From assembly GCF_023375815.1 (NCBI RefSeq), contig NZ_CP067412.1, positions 3,472,001-3,536,000 on the forward strand: a stretch of 64,000 nucleotides of DNA. The letters are read 5' to 3'. Origin of the DNA: Pseudomonas sp. HS6 (GTDB lineage: Bacteria > Pseudomonadota > Gammaproteobacteria > Pseudomonadales > Pseudomonadaceae). A program made the translations under genes and the position numbers. The stretch's first letter is position 1; the number at the start of each line of letters is the position of its first letter. Below are positions 49,077 to 56,639 of this stretch, one piece after another. A model generated the notes under the pieces. It was given only the letters and a program-made list of their open reading frames with translations, did not search any database and had not been told where the DNA came from.

Positions 49077-50642
49077 TTATCCGATGTCGGACTCCATTCC
49101 GCTATCAGAACTGTCGCTTGATTCTGGAGCGTCATCGACATCGGCCTCATCCATGGGAATCTGCACTTTACGATCGAGACTGGAATTTTCCAGATAACGG
49201 TTGATTCGCTGCCTCGCCGTCTCGCCAAGCGGGTTACCCCTCAAATCCAGGTAAAGATTCTGTGTATCCGCAATTTCGAACAATTCATCGCCGACGGTGG
49301 TGATGTCGTTCCCTCGCAAATCCACGCGAGTCAGTGCAGGTAACCGTTCCACCCCGGAAGGAAGGTCGGCCAGACCGCAATCGCGCAGAAACAACTCACC
49401 CAACCCATGCATGAACCCCACAGGCGGGGCAATGCCCAAGGGGTTGTCGTTCAGATCCAGTAACGTGAGGCTTTCAATCCGGGACAGACCTTCGGCACTG
49501 CTCTCGGTTAATCGCAACGAACATCCGTTCAACGTCAGATGCTGCAAATCCCGCATCTGGAAAATCGCCGGGGAAAACTCGTCCATCCGTACAGCCTCAA
49601 GAATCAGGAAACGAACATTGGGAAAACCATCGAGAAAACGCCCCAGCGTCACATTGACGTTACGAGCGCTCAACACCAGCTCTGTCACCCATTCGAACCG
49701 AGCGGACAAGTGCGGCAACCCCCCCGAAAAATCGATGAACGTTGAAAAGCTGTGATCGGCAACTCCTTGGGTCAATACTGAGTCGCGCCGCCAGATCGCT
49801 TGCAGATCCTGACTGAACGTCTCACGGCTCCGCTGCTGGGCAGCGCGGCTTGCAGCGCCCGTCCCCGGTTCATGACCCGGGCGGGTGACGGATGCGCTTG
49901 CCAGCCACCGATCCAGATCTTCGCGCAACGTGACAGATTCTTGCTCCAGCCGCCGAAGAACGGAGTACGGATCAACCTGCAAACGCTCGCCAATGAAGCT
50001 CGTCACTTCGGCGTCCGGCAGGTCGGGATAAAGCGCCCGCACCCGGAGCTCGACGGAGGATTGCGAGATCAGGCGAGTCGATGGGGTCGAGAAAGATCCT
50101 GGCGCAAAGGTTTCAACATCTGCGTCGTCCGTACTGGGGGCTTGTACCGCTCCGCTGTTGTCTTTCGGATGCCAGTAACGGTTGTGCTGATCAGGTAATA
50201 GAACCGGCCCGGAAGGTGTGAGTTCACTCGCCAGAGTTGCTCGCCAGTCACCCGTGGCGGGATCTTTGACGACCTGGACAAGATGACCGTCAGTCAGCTG
50301 GATGTACCGGCGTTGCTTGAATATCCTGAATCCTTGCCCATCGACGGCCGGCAGTGCGACAGCAGAACTGATCCAGAAATCCGCCAGAGCCGAAAATATC
50401 GGCGGGGTTGCCTGGACCACGGACGCAGATTCGGACACGATCATGCCAGTCTCGACGACGGACGACGAGACTCCGGCTTCCGTACCTGAATTAACAGGGG
50501 CAGTTGCCACCGGCGGCAATGCGGGCCGATGTGGCGCACCCGGGAGCTCAAAACCCACCCGCGGCGGATTTTCATATCCCGGCGTGCGAGGAGCAGTTTT
50601 TCCAGAAGATGGGCCTGAGCCCTTTGGCGGTTTGCCGATCAT
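49077..50642 (-). CDS. Leucine-rich-repeat protein, NEL-effector-like but lacking the ligase domain
   Basis: 521 residues. A proline-rich start with no signal peptide leads to a segment RIFKQRRYIQLTDGHLVQVV followed by KDPATGDWRAT (about 105-135), which resembles the region before the repeats in large Pseudomonas LRR/NEL proteins. A helical part with LRRLEQESVTLREDLDRWLA (about 235-255) follows, then about six leucine-rich repeats (about 305-480, e.g. LTLLDLNDNPLG, LTRVDLRGNDIT, LYLDLRGNPLG). The last 40 residues are acidic and serine-rich. No downstream NEL ubiquitin-ligase domain or catalytic Cys is present, so it is either a truncated effector or a separate binding protein. The ATG at 50642 has AAGGA nine bases upstream. 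Confidence 0.85.
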   Translation of the reverse strand: MIGKPPKGSGPSSGKTAPRTPGYENPPRVGFELPGAPHRPALPPVATAPVNSGTEAGVSSSVVETGMIVSESASVVQATPPIFSALADFWISSAVALPAVDGQGFRIFKQRRYIQLTDGHLVQVVKDPATGDWRATLASELTPSGPVLLPDQHNRYWHPKDNSGAVQAPSTDDADVETFAPGSFSTPSTRLISQSSVELRVRALYPDLPDAEVTSFIGERLQVDPYSVLRRLEQESVTLREDLDRWLASASVTRPGHEPGTGAASRAAQQRSRETFSQDLQAIWRRDSVLTQGVADHSFSTFIDFSGGLPHLSARFEWVTELVLSARNVNVTLGRFLDGFPNVRFLILEAVRMDEFSPAIFQMRDLQHLTLNGCSLRLTESSAEGLSRIESLTLLDLNDNPLGIAPPVGFMHGLGELFLRDCGLADLPSGVERLPALTRVDLRGNDITTVGDELFEIADTQNLYLDLRGNPLGETARQRINRYLENSSLDRKVQIPMDEADVDDAPESSDSSDSGMESDIG

Positions 50643-50802
50643 CAAATCTCATCCTTGAGCGATATTGAGTCAGCCCCTTCCACAGCGAGGAGCTGACGAG
50701 CGATTGTGCCGATGCCGGTATGTCGACATGGAACACTGACATCGCAGCTTACCGTTTTGGTCTTTTACAAAGCGCTTACCTATCTATTACCACTTCGCAG
50801 TT

Positions 50803-51825
50803 TTATCCCCGCCCAAGAGTGAACGAACGCTCTTCGGCGTCAGTTCGAATCGCCAGTTTATGTTCCGTTCCGTATTGATCATAGATCGAAAAGTTAAACG
50901 TCCCGTCGGCAATGGACTTGCGAGAAAGATCCGAATACTCGGATAAAGCCTGCACCACCGTCAATTCACCATCGCGGTCATTCACTCTGACTACATAGTG
51001 CTTGGTCTTGGTCGTAATTGCGTCAGGAAAGAATGTATAGGCAATCGGGTCTCCGTCATAAGGCAGGCTCAAGGACATCTCCCTTTTATCCGGACGAACC
51101 AGAAAACCGGACAGATAATTGGTCTTCGTAGCGTATAACTTGTTGCCTCGAACAAACTCAACGTTATCGGTGCCGTACGAAGAGCTCCAGTCAACCAGCT
51201 TGATTTGCTGGCCCTGAGGATAAAGTCCGAGATAGTAGTTCCGGATCCGATTACCCGGCTCTTCATTGCCACGTCGTGTCGACGTCCAGCGAAATTGATC
51301 GACGGAATAAGTAACCGGCAATTGCGCCTCCAGCGTGACGCTGCTGTCGTGGCGACCCGACAGGCCGGTCCCGTTGCTTCGGATAATGGTTCCGTTCAGT
51401 GAAATGCGAGCTGCGACCTGTGAGGTGCCAACCCCCGCCGACGAAACCCAGAAGGTGCGCACCTGCGGCTGAACCTGCTGTTCCGACTCATCGTCCGATG
51501 CGTCCATTGAATCCGCTGATACGGGAGCCTCCAACGTGAATCGCCCCTGTTCGGTACTGGCATTCCAACCGTCCCGTAGCGTTTTCCCGGTGTTGTAATG
51601 AATAAGCTCTACTGTATTCAATACATCTGCGGGCACAGAAATATAATCTCCGCTTTCATCGTACCCGGACACTAGCACCTGAACCTTGACTTGCATGCGC
51701 CCATTACCAAATAGCACTTTGCTTCGCGCGGACGCACCAGAATCAAATTTCACTTTCAAATCGATACTGTCCAAAGCTCTCGAAAAACTCGACTGCTCTG
51801 CTACTGGCTCGTTAACTTCATTCAT
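50803..51825 (-). CDS. Unrecognised accessory protein P2, paralogue of P1
   Basis: 340 residues, no recognised family, signal peptide or membrane helix. It aligns along most of its length with P1, with shared VKFDS, NGRMQVKVQVLVSG, IIRSNGT, HDSSVTLEAQLPVTYS, YYLGLYPQGQ, DWSS and the end IYDQYGTEHKLAI. It carries an extra acidic insert (DASDDESEQQ) near residue 115. The ATG at 51825 has AGGAG seven bases upstream; the longer frame to 51885 has none. It is first gene of the island operon on the minus strand. A shared structural role with P1 is the simplest reading; a duplicated adaptor is another. Confidence 0.85.
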   Translation of the reverse strand: MNEVNEPVAEQSSFSRALDSIDLKVKFDSGASARSKVLFGNGRMQVKVQVLVSGYDESGDYISVPADVLNTVELIHYNTGKTLRDGWNASTEQGRFTLEAPVSADSMDASDDESEQQVQPQVRTFWVSSAGVGTSQVAARISLNGTIIRSNGTGLSGRHDSSVTLEAQLPVTYSVDQFRWTSTRRGNEEPGNRIRNYYLGLYPQGQQIKLVDWSSSYGTDNVEFVRGNKLYATKTNYLSGFLVRPDKREMSLSLPYDGDPIAYTFFPDAITTKTKHYVVRVNDRDGELTVVQALSEYSDLSRKSIADGTFNFSIYDQYGTEHKLAIRTDAEERSFTLGRG

Positions 51826-51855
51826 GCTTTCACTCCTGTGATCGATATCCATCCT

Positions 51856-51883
51856 GACGCACCCGCATTTAATATGCGGCGTC
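51856..51883 (-). promoter_or_regulatory. Leader hairpin upstream of P2
   Basis: GACGC...GCGTC and CGCAT...ATGCG form a nested stem with a three-base bulge, about 30 bases before the P2 start codon. There is no T-run, so it is more likely an operator or leader structure than a terminator. A TATAGT (minus) just upstream could be a -10, but no matching -35 was found. Confidence 0.35.
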
Positions 51884-51948
51884 AACTATAGATATCACGC
51901 AACCCAGAAGCCCACTAAAAGTCAAATGTAAGAAGCTGTAGCCACTCG

Positions 51949-52560
51949 TCAATGTTCATCGTTATAAACAAACTTCGGCATTTCCCAGTGAAAACGGATT
52001 GCGAGCAGGCGCAAAAGAAAACCACCAAACAACGTGATCAGAATCGCCTGTTCGCTCGGCACGTTCAGGAACAGGCACAACATGTAACACCAAGCGGCAG
52101 CAAAAGAGACGCTGGCATACAGCTCCCGGCGGAAGATCAGCGGGATGTCGTTGCAGAAGATGTCGCGAAGGATGCCGCCGAACACACCGGTGATCACACC
52201 GCTGACTGAAGCTACCAGCATGCCGTGGCCCATTTCCAGGGCGGTCATGCAGCCGATCAGGGTGAACGCCACCAGACCGACCGCATCGAGCACCAGAAAC
52301 AGCGAGCGCAGATGACGCATCCAGCGTGCCGTAAACACGGTGATCATCGCTGCGACCGTCGTCAACACCAGGTATTCCGGGTGTTTGACCCAGGTCAGGG
52401 GGTAGTGCCCGAGCAGCACGTCGCGCACCGAACCGCCACCCAGCGCGGTAACGCAGGCGATCAGCACCACGCCGAACCAGTCCATGCCGCGGCGACCCGC
52501 AGAGAGAGCGCCGGTCATGGCTTCGGCAGTAATGGCGACGAGGTAGAGCATCAGCAACAT
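51949..52560 (-). CDS. UPF0126/YicG-family (TRIC-type) membrane channel protein
   Basis: 203 residues made of two homologous triple-helix halves, about seven membrane helices in total. Each half carries the glycine-rich signature: TALGGGSVRDVLLGHYPLTW near residue 38 and GVFGGILRDIFCNDIPLIF near residue 125. Bacterial members share the fold of trimeric intracellular cation channels; some have been linked to glycine or cation movement, but the role here is unproven. AGGA lies eight bases before the ATG. It is on the minus strand, downstream of orn and upstream of P2; it may be an independent accessory gene rather than part of the toxin operon. Confidence 0.9.
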   Translation of the reverse strand: MLLMLYLVAITAEAMTGALSAGRRGMDWFGVVLIACVTALGGGSVRDVLLGHYPLTWVKHPEYLVLTTVAAMITVFTARWMRHLRSLFLVLDAVGLVAFTLIGCMTALEMGHGMLVASVSGVITGVFGGILRDIFCNDIPLIFRRELYASVSFAAAWCYMLCLFLNVPSEQAILITLFGGFLLRLLAIRFHWEMPKFVYNDEH

Positions 52561-52644
52561 GGTGGCGATCCTGGCAGGAAGGCGCGCAGTCTACTCACTT
52601 CGCCGGGGCACCAAAAGAGGGCGCCTCGGCGTGGGTCGCCGATC

Positions 52645-53187
52645 TCAGAACTTGATGAAATGCTTGCGGTAGTGCTGCAGCTCGGCGATGGATTCACGGA
52701 TGTCGTCCAGTGCCAGGTGAGTGCTGCCCTTCTTGAAGCTGTCACGCACGTCCGGCGCCCAGCGCGCGGCCAGCTCCTTGAGGGTGGAAACGTCGAGGTT
52801 ACGGTAGTGGAAATAGCTTTCCAGCGACTTCATGTGGGTATAGAGGAAGCGGCGATCCTGGCAGATGCTGTTGCCACAGATCGGCGACTTGCCCTTCGGC
52901 ACCCACTGCTCGAGGAAGGCGATGGTTTCGGCTTCAGCCTCGGCCATGCTCACGCGACTGTCGCGTACGCGCTGGGTCAGGCCGGAGTTGCCGTGGGTGC
53001 GGGTGTTCCATTCGTCCATGCGGGCCAGCACTTCGTCGCTGTGGTGAATGGCGATCACCGGCCCTTCGGCCAGAGTGTTCAGGTCACTGTCGGTGACGAT
53101 GGTGGCCATTTCGATGATGACGTCGTTTTCCGGGTCCAGACCGGTCATTTCCAGGTCGATCCAGATCAGATTCTGCGGGTTTTGCAT
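52645..53187 (-). CDS. orn: Oligoribonuclease
   Basis: 180 residues. DEDDh exonuclease that degrades two- to five-nucleotide RNAs, including pGpG from cyclic-di-GMP breakdown. Exo I motif is [10 protein letters not shown], Exo II is in [13 protein letters not shown], and Exo III includes [10 protein letters not shown] near the end. The ATG at 53187 has AGGAG seven bases upstream and is preferred to an in-frame start six codons earlier. It is divergent from rsgA, the usual arrangement. Orn is essential in many pseudomonads. Confidence 0.98.
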   Translation of the reverse strand: MQNPQNLIWIDLEMTGLDPENDVIIEMATIVTDSDLNTLAEGPVIAIHHSDEVLARMDEWNTRTHGNSGLTQRVRDSRVSMAEAEAETIAFLEQWVPKGKSPICGNSICQDRRFLYTHMKSLESYFHYRNLDVSTLKELAARWAPDVRDSFKKGSTHLALDDIRESIAELQHYRKHFIKF

Positions 53188-53294
53188 ATTTCGGCTCCTA
53201 GGCAATGCTGCGCAGTTTAGCCTAGGGCGGTGCCCGGGCGTGCTAAACTCGCGGCCGTTTTACCTAATCGCTGCATTCTTCAGACGGAACACCC

Positions 53295-54326
53295 ATGGCC
53301 AAACGCCAACTCAATCGTCGTCAAAACTGGCGCATCGAAAAGATTCAGGGCGAGCGCGCCGCCCGCGCCGCCAAACGCGAGTCCTCGGCTGTCGAGGCGC
53401 TCGAAGGCGGCGATCTGGGCCCGGAACAGCACGGCCTGGTGATCGCCCACTTCGGTGTGCAGGTCGAAGTCGAGGCCGTTGACGGCGAACTGGCCGGCCA
53501 GGTTTTCCGCTGCCACTTGCGGGCCAACCTGCCCGCGCTGGTGACCGGCGATCAGGTTGTGTGGCGCGCCGGCAACCAGGGCATCGGCGTGATCGTTGCG
53601 CAACTGCCGCGCACCACCGAACTGTGCCGCCCGGACAGCCGTGGCCAGCTCAAACCGGTGGCCGCCAACGTCGACATGATCGTCATCGTGTTCGCCCCGC
53701 TGCCCGAGCCCCATGCGAATCTGATCGACCGCTATCTGGTCGCGGCCGAGCACGCCGGCATCCGCCCGTTGCTGCTGCTGAACAAATTCGACCTGATCGA
53801 CGAGCAGAACGCCCCGGCGCTGAATGCACTGCTGGCGGTGTACCGCACGCTGGGTTATCCGGTACTGGAAGTGTCGGCGCACCACGGCAACGGCATGGAG
53901 CAATTGCAGAAGCAGCTCGACGGGCGCATCAGCGTGTTCGTTGGTCAGTCCGGTGTCGGCAAGTCATCCTTGGTCAACAGCCTGCTGCCCGAGGTGGAAA
54001 CCCGCGTCGGCCCGCTGTCCGAACTGTCCGGCCAGGGCACCCACACCACGACCACCGCGCGCCTGTTCCACTTCCCCGGTGGCGGTGAACTGATCGACTC
54101 CCCGGGTATCCGCGAATTCGGCCTGGGCCACGTCAGCCGCGCCGATGTCGAGGCCGGGTTCATCGAGTTCGACGACCTACTCGGCACTTGCCGCTTCCGC
54201 GACTGCAAGCACGACCGCGAACCGGGATGCGCCTTGCTCAAGGCCCTGGAAGATGGCCGCGTGCAGCAGCAGCGAATGAACAGCTACCGCTCGATCATCG
54301 CCAGCCTGCCGGAGAACGGTTACTGA
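53295..54326 (+). CDS. rsgA: Ribosome small-subunit-dependent GTPase RsgA
   Basis: 343 residues. Late 30S assembly GTPase. An OB-fold domain (about 45-125) precedes a circularly permuted GTPase in which G4 (LLNKFDLID) comes before G1 ([17 protein letters not shown]) and G3 ([10 protein letters not shown]). The C-terminal zinc knuckle is [16 protein letters not shown]. It starts with ATG after a modest ribosome site and ends at a strong terminator shared with motB. Confidence 0.97.
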   Translation: MAKRQLNRRQNWRIEKIQGERAARAAKRESSAVEALEGGDLGPEQHGLVIAHFGVQVEVEAVDGELAGQVFRCHLRANLPALVTGDQVVWRAGNQGIGVIVAQLPRTTELCRPDSRGQLKPVAANVDMIVIVFAPLPEPHANLIDRYLVAAEHAGIRPLLLLNKFDLIDEQNAPALNALLAVYRTLGYPVLEVSAHHGNGMEQLQKQLDGRISVFVGQSGVGKSSLVNSLLPEVETRVGPLSELSGQGTHTTTTARLFHFPGGGELIDSPGIREFGLGHVSRADVEAGFIEFDDLLGTCRFRDCKHDREPGCALLKALEDGRVQQQRMNSYRSIIASLPENGY

Positions 54327-54346
54327 ACCACTGAGTAGCCAGACAC

Positions 54347-54377
54347 AAAAAAGCCGCGATCATCTCGCGGCTTTTTT
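54347..54377. terminator. Bidirectional terminator between rsgA and motB
   Basis: AAAAAAGCCGCGA pairs perfectly with TCGCGGCTTTTTT around a five-base loop, giving T-runs on both strands for the convergent rsgA and motB genes. Confidence 0.92.
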
Positions 54378-54382
54378 GTGGG

Positions 54383-55459
54383 TCACTGCTTCGGCGCGGG
54401 GGCCGGTGCAGTGGCGGGTGTAGCGGGCGCCGGGGCTGGCGCCGCGCTGCCTGGCGCGGTTGGCTTCGGCGCCGCGTCGTCAAACAGGTTCAACCGTTCG
54501 CGCAGTTCGTGCGCAGGCACTGGCTGCTGATCCGCCGGCAAGGCGTTCGAGTCGACCGGTGTGGCCGGGGCCTCACCGTTCTGCCCTTCGGCCGGTTTCA
54601 CGGGTTCTGCGCCTTGCGAACCTTCGATGGCCGCCTGGGCCTTCTTGGTCAGCACCACGATGTCGATGCGGCGGTTGACCGGGTTGAACGGGTTCTCCTT
54701 GTCGAACAGCGCCGACGAGGCGTAACCCACCACCCGCGCCACTTGACCGTCCGGATAGCTGCCCGCCACCAGCGCACGCCGGGCGGCGTTGGCACGGTTG
54801 GCCGAGAGTTCCCAGTTACCGAAGTCACCGGTGCCGGTGTACGGCTTGGCGTCGGTGTGGCCGCTGATGCTGATCTTGTTCGGCACCGCTTTGATGGTGT
54901 CGGCCATGGCCAGCAGGATGTCTTCGAAGTATGGCTTCAGGCGTGCAGAACCGGAGTCGAACATCGGACGGTTTTCCGCGTCCATGATCTGGATGCGCAA
55001 GCCGTTCGGCGTGATCTCGAACAGGATCTGATCCTTGAACTTCTGCAGTTGAGGGTTCTCGTCGACCTTGTTCTGCAGTTCTTGCAGCAACAGTTCCAGA
55101 CGCTCCTTCTCGACCTGCTCGGCCATGCCTTCAACCTGCTCGGTGTCGACCGTGACCTTGTCCGGTTGCGGCTGCGACTTCACTTCAGGGTTGAGGGTGT
55201 TTTCCGGCGCCAGGGTCGGTGTGCCGCCCAGGTCGATGATGTACGGCGTGCCGCTCTCGGAGAAACCGACCGGGTCCTTGAAGTAACCGGCGATGGCGAT
55301 CTTCTGTTCCGGGGTCGCAGTGGACAGCAGCCACAACACCAGGAAGAACGCCATCATCGCCGTCGCGAAGTCGGCGAAGGCGATCTTCCACGCCCCGCCG
55401 TGATGCCCGCCAGCGATGCGCTTGACGCGCTTGATGATTATCGGCTGGTTATTTTCCAT
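54383..55459 (-). CDS. motB: Flagellar motor stator protein MotB
   Basis: 358 residues. A short cytoplasmic start, then the proton-channel helix FADFATAMMAFFLVLWLLST with the essential aspartate at residue 30, a plug region, and an OmpA-like peptidoglycan-binding domain (ISGHTDAKPYTGTGDFGNWE, about 195-300). The C-terminal 70 residues are Ala/Pro-rich, longer than in E. coli but usual in pseudomonads. It pairs with MotA upstream, yet the two genes are separated by a 160-bp inverted repeat rather than overlapping. It acts in the inner membrane around the rotor. Confidence 0.96.
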   Translation of the reverse strand: MENNQPIIIKRVKRIAGGHHGGAWKIAFADFATAMMAFFLVLWLLSTATPEQKIAIAGYFKDPVGFSESGTPYIIDLGGTPTLAPENTLNPEVKSQPQPDKVTVDTEQVEGMAEQVEKERLELLLQELQNKVDENPQLQKFKDQILFEITPNGLRIQIMDAENRPMFDSGSARLKPYFEDILLAMADTIKAVPNKISISGHTDAKPYTGTGDFGNWELSANRANAARRALVAGSYPDGQVARVVGYASSALFDKENPFNPVNRRIDIVVLTKKAQAAIEGSQGAEPVKPAEGQNGEAPATPVDSNALPADQQPVPAHELRERLNLFDDAAPKPTAPGSAAPAPAPATPATAPAPAPKQ

Positions 55460-55463
55460 ACAG

Positions 55464-55623
55464 AGTGCTCTGTCTCACAAATTCTGTTCCTTTTTGACGG
55501 TGCCTGTTGTTGCCATACGGCGTTGCCGCTCCTCCCCATAGCAAGCTATGACTCGTCGCGGCGCCTTGTCTGGCAACAACAGTCACTCGCCAAAAAAGGA
55601 ACGTATTTGCAAAACAGAGCACT
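55464..55623. repeat. Large imperfect inverted repeat filling the motA-motB gap
   Basis: The two arms of about 80 bp mirror each other around 55543. Paired blocks include AGTGCTCTGT with ACAGAGCACT, GTTCCTTTTT with AAAAAGGAAC, TGTTGTTGCCA with TGGCAACAACA, and the centre CATAGC-AA-GCTATG. The right arm reaches into the motA stop codon. It looks like a mobile intergenic palindrome but does not match the REP units elsewhere in the window. Confidence 0.8.
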
Positions 55624-56473
55624 ATCGACCGCGAACGGCTTGTTCCAGCTCGGCAAAGCTTGGACGGTGAGCCGGGTACAGAACCTTGCGACCGAACTCG
55701 ACAGCCAGCGACGGCGGCATGCCGGAGGCCGAAGCCACCAGCGAGGCCTTGATAGCTTCGTAGACGTTCAGCTCTTCCTTGGCATCGTGGGCCAGGGAGT
55801 GCGCCAGCGGGCCGAAGAAACCGTACGCCGCGAGAATACCGAAGAAGGTACCCACGAGTGCCGCACCTACGTGCAGACCGATGGACTTCTGATCGCCTTC
55901 ACCCAGGGAGGCCATGGTCACCACGATACCCAGTACCGCCGCAACGATACCGAAACCCGGCATGGCGTCGGCGATGCCGTTCACCGCGTGGGATGGATGT
56001 TCGAGGTCTTCTTTCAGGCTGTACAGTTCCATGTCGAACAGGCCTTCAAGCTCGTGGGGAGCCATGTTGCCGGACGACATGATGCGCAGGTAATCGCAGA
56101 TGAACGCAGTCATGCGTTCGTCTTTCAGTACCGCCGGGTACTTGGCGAAGATCGGGCTCGCAGCGGCATCTTCGATGTCGCCCTCGATGGCCATCATGCC
56201 TTCACGGCGGCTCTTGTTGAGGATCTCGTAGATCAGGCCAAGCACTTCAAGATAGAAGGTGTGGCTGAAGCGCGAGCTGAACATGCTCAGGGATTTCTTG
56301 AGCACGTGCATCGTCATGTAACCGGGGTTGGCCTGGAGGAATGCTCCGAGTGCCGCACCACCGATGATCATCACCTCGAAAGGCTGGATCAGGGCGGCAA
56401 TCTTGCCGTGGGAGAGCACGTATCCGCCGAGCACGCTCGCGAATACGACGATGATGCCGATAATTTTAGCCAT
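55622..56473 (-). CDS. motA: Flagellar motor stator protein MotA
   Basis: 283 residues. Four membrane helices (the first IIGIIVVFASVLGGYVLSHG) with the large cytoplasmic loop between helices 2 and 3. The conserved GFGIVAAVLGIVVTM helix and the ALVGTFFGILAAYGFFGPLA helix hold the channel prolines. It forms a 5:2 stator with MotB. The ATG at 56473 gives MAKIIGIIV; upstream in-frame starts to 56551 would cross the promoter. A near-consensus FliA promoter lies 70-95 bases upstream. Confidence 0.97.
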   Translation of the reverse strand: MAKIIGIIVVFASVLGGYVLSHGKIAALIQPFEVMIIGGAALGAFLQANPGYMTMHVLKKSLSMFSSRFSHTFYLEVLGLIYEILNKSRREGMMAIEGDIEDAAASPIFAKYPAVLKDERMTAFICDYLRIMSSGNMAPHELEGLFDMELYSLKEDLEHPSHAVNGIADAMPGFGIVAAVLGIVVTMASLGEGDQKSIGLHVGAALVGTFFGILAAYGFFGPLAHSLAHDAKEELNVYEAIKASLVASASGMPPSLAVEFGRKVLYPAHRPSFAELEQAVRGR

Positions 56474-56541
56474 AGGTAGAAAGTACTTATTTAAGTCGGG
56501 TTCAAGGTCATATTCGGAAGTTAAAAAATCTCTTCTTCTAC

Positions 56542-56568
56542 TTATCGGCAAAACTGCGCCAGACTATA
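56542..56568 (-). promoter_or_regulatory. Sigma-28 (FliA) promoter of motA
   Basis: On the minus strand TATAGTCT, 11 bases, GCCGATAA. The -10 element matches the flagellar consensus exactly and the -35 matches TAAAGTTT at six of eight positions with the ideal spacing. Transcription would start near 56534, giving a 60-base leader. Confidence 0.8.
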
Positions 56569-56639
56569 GCCAGTTCAGGCGAAAAGCCAATTTAGCCCAT
56601 GCCGGGCGCGTCTACAGTCAGTGAAGATCTCGTCCAGAC

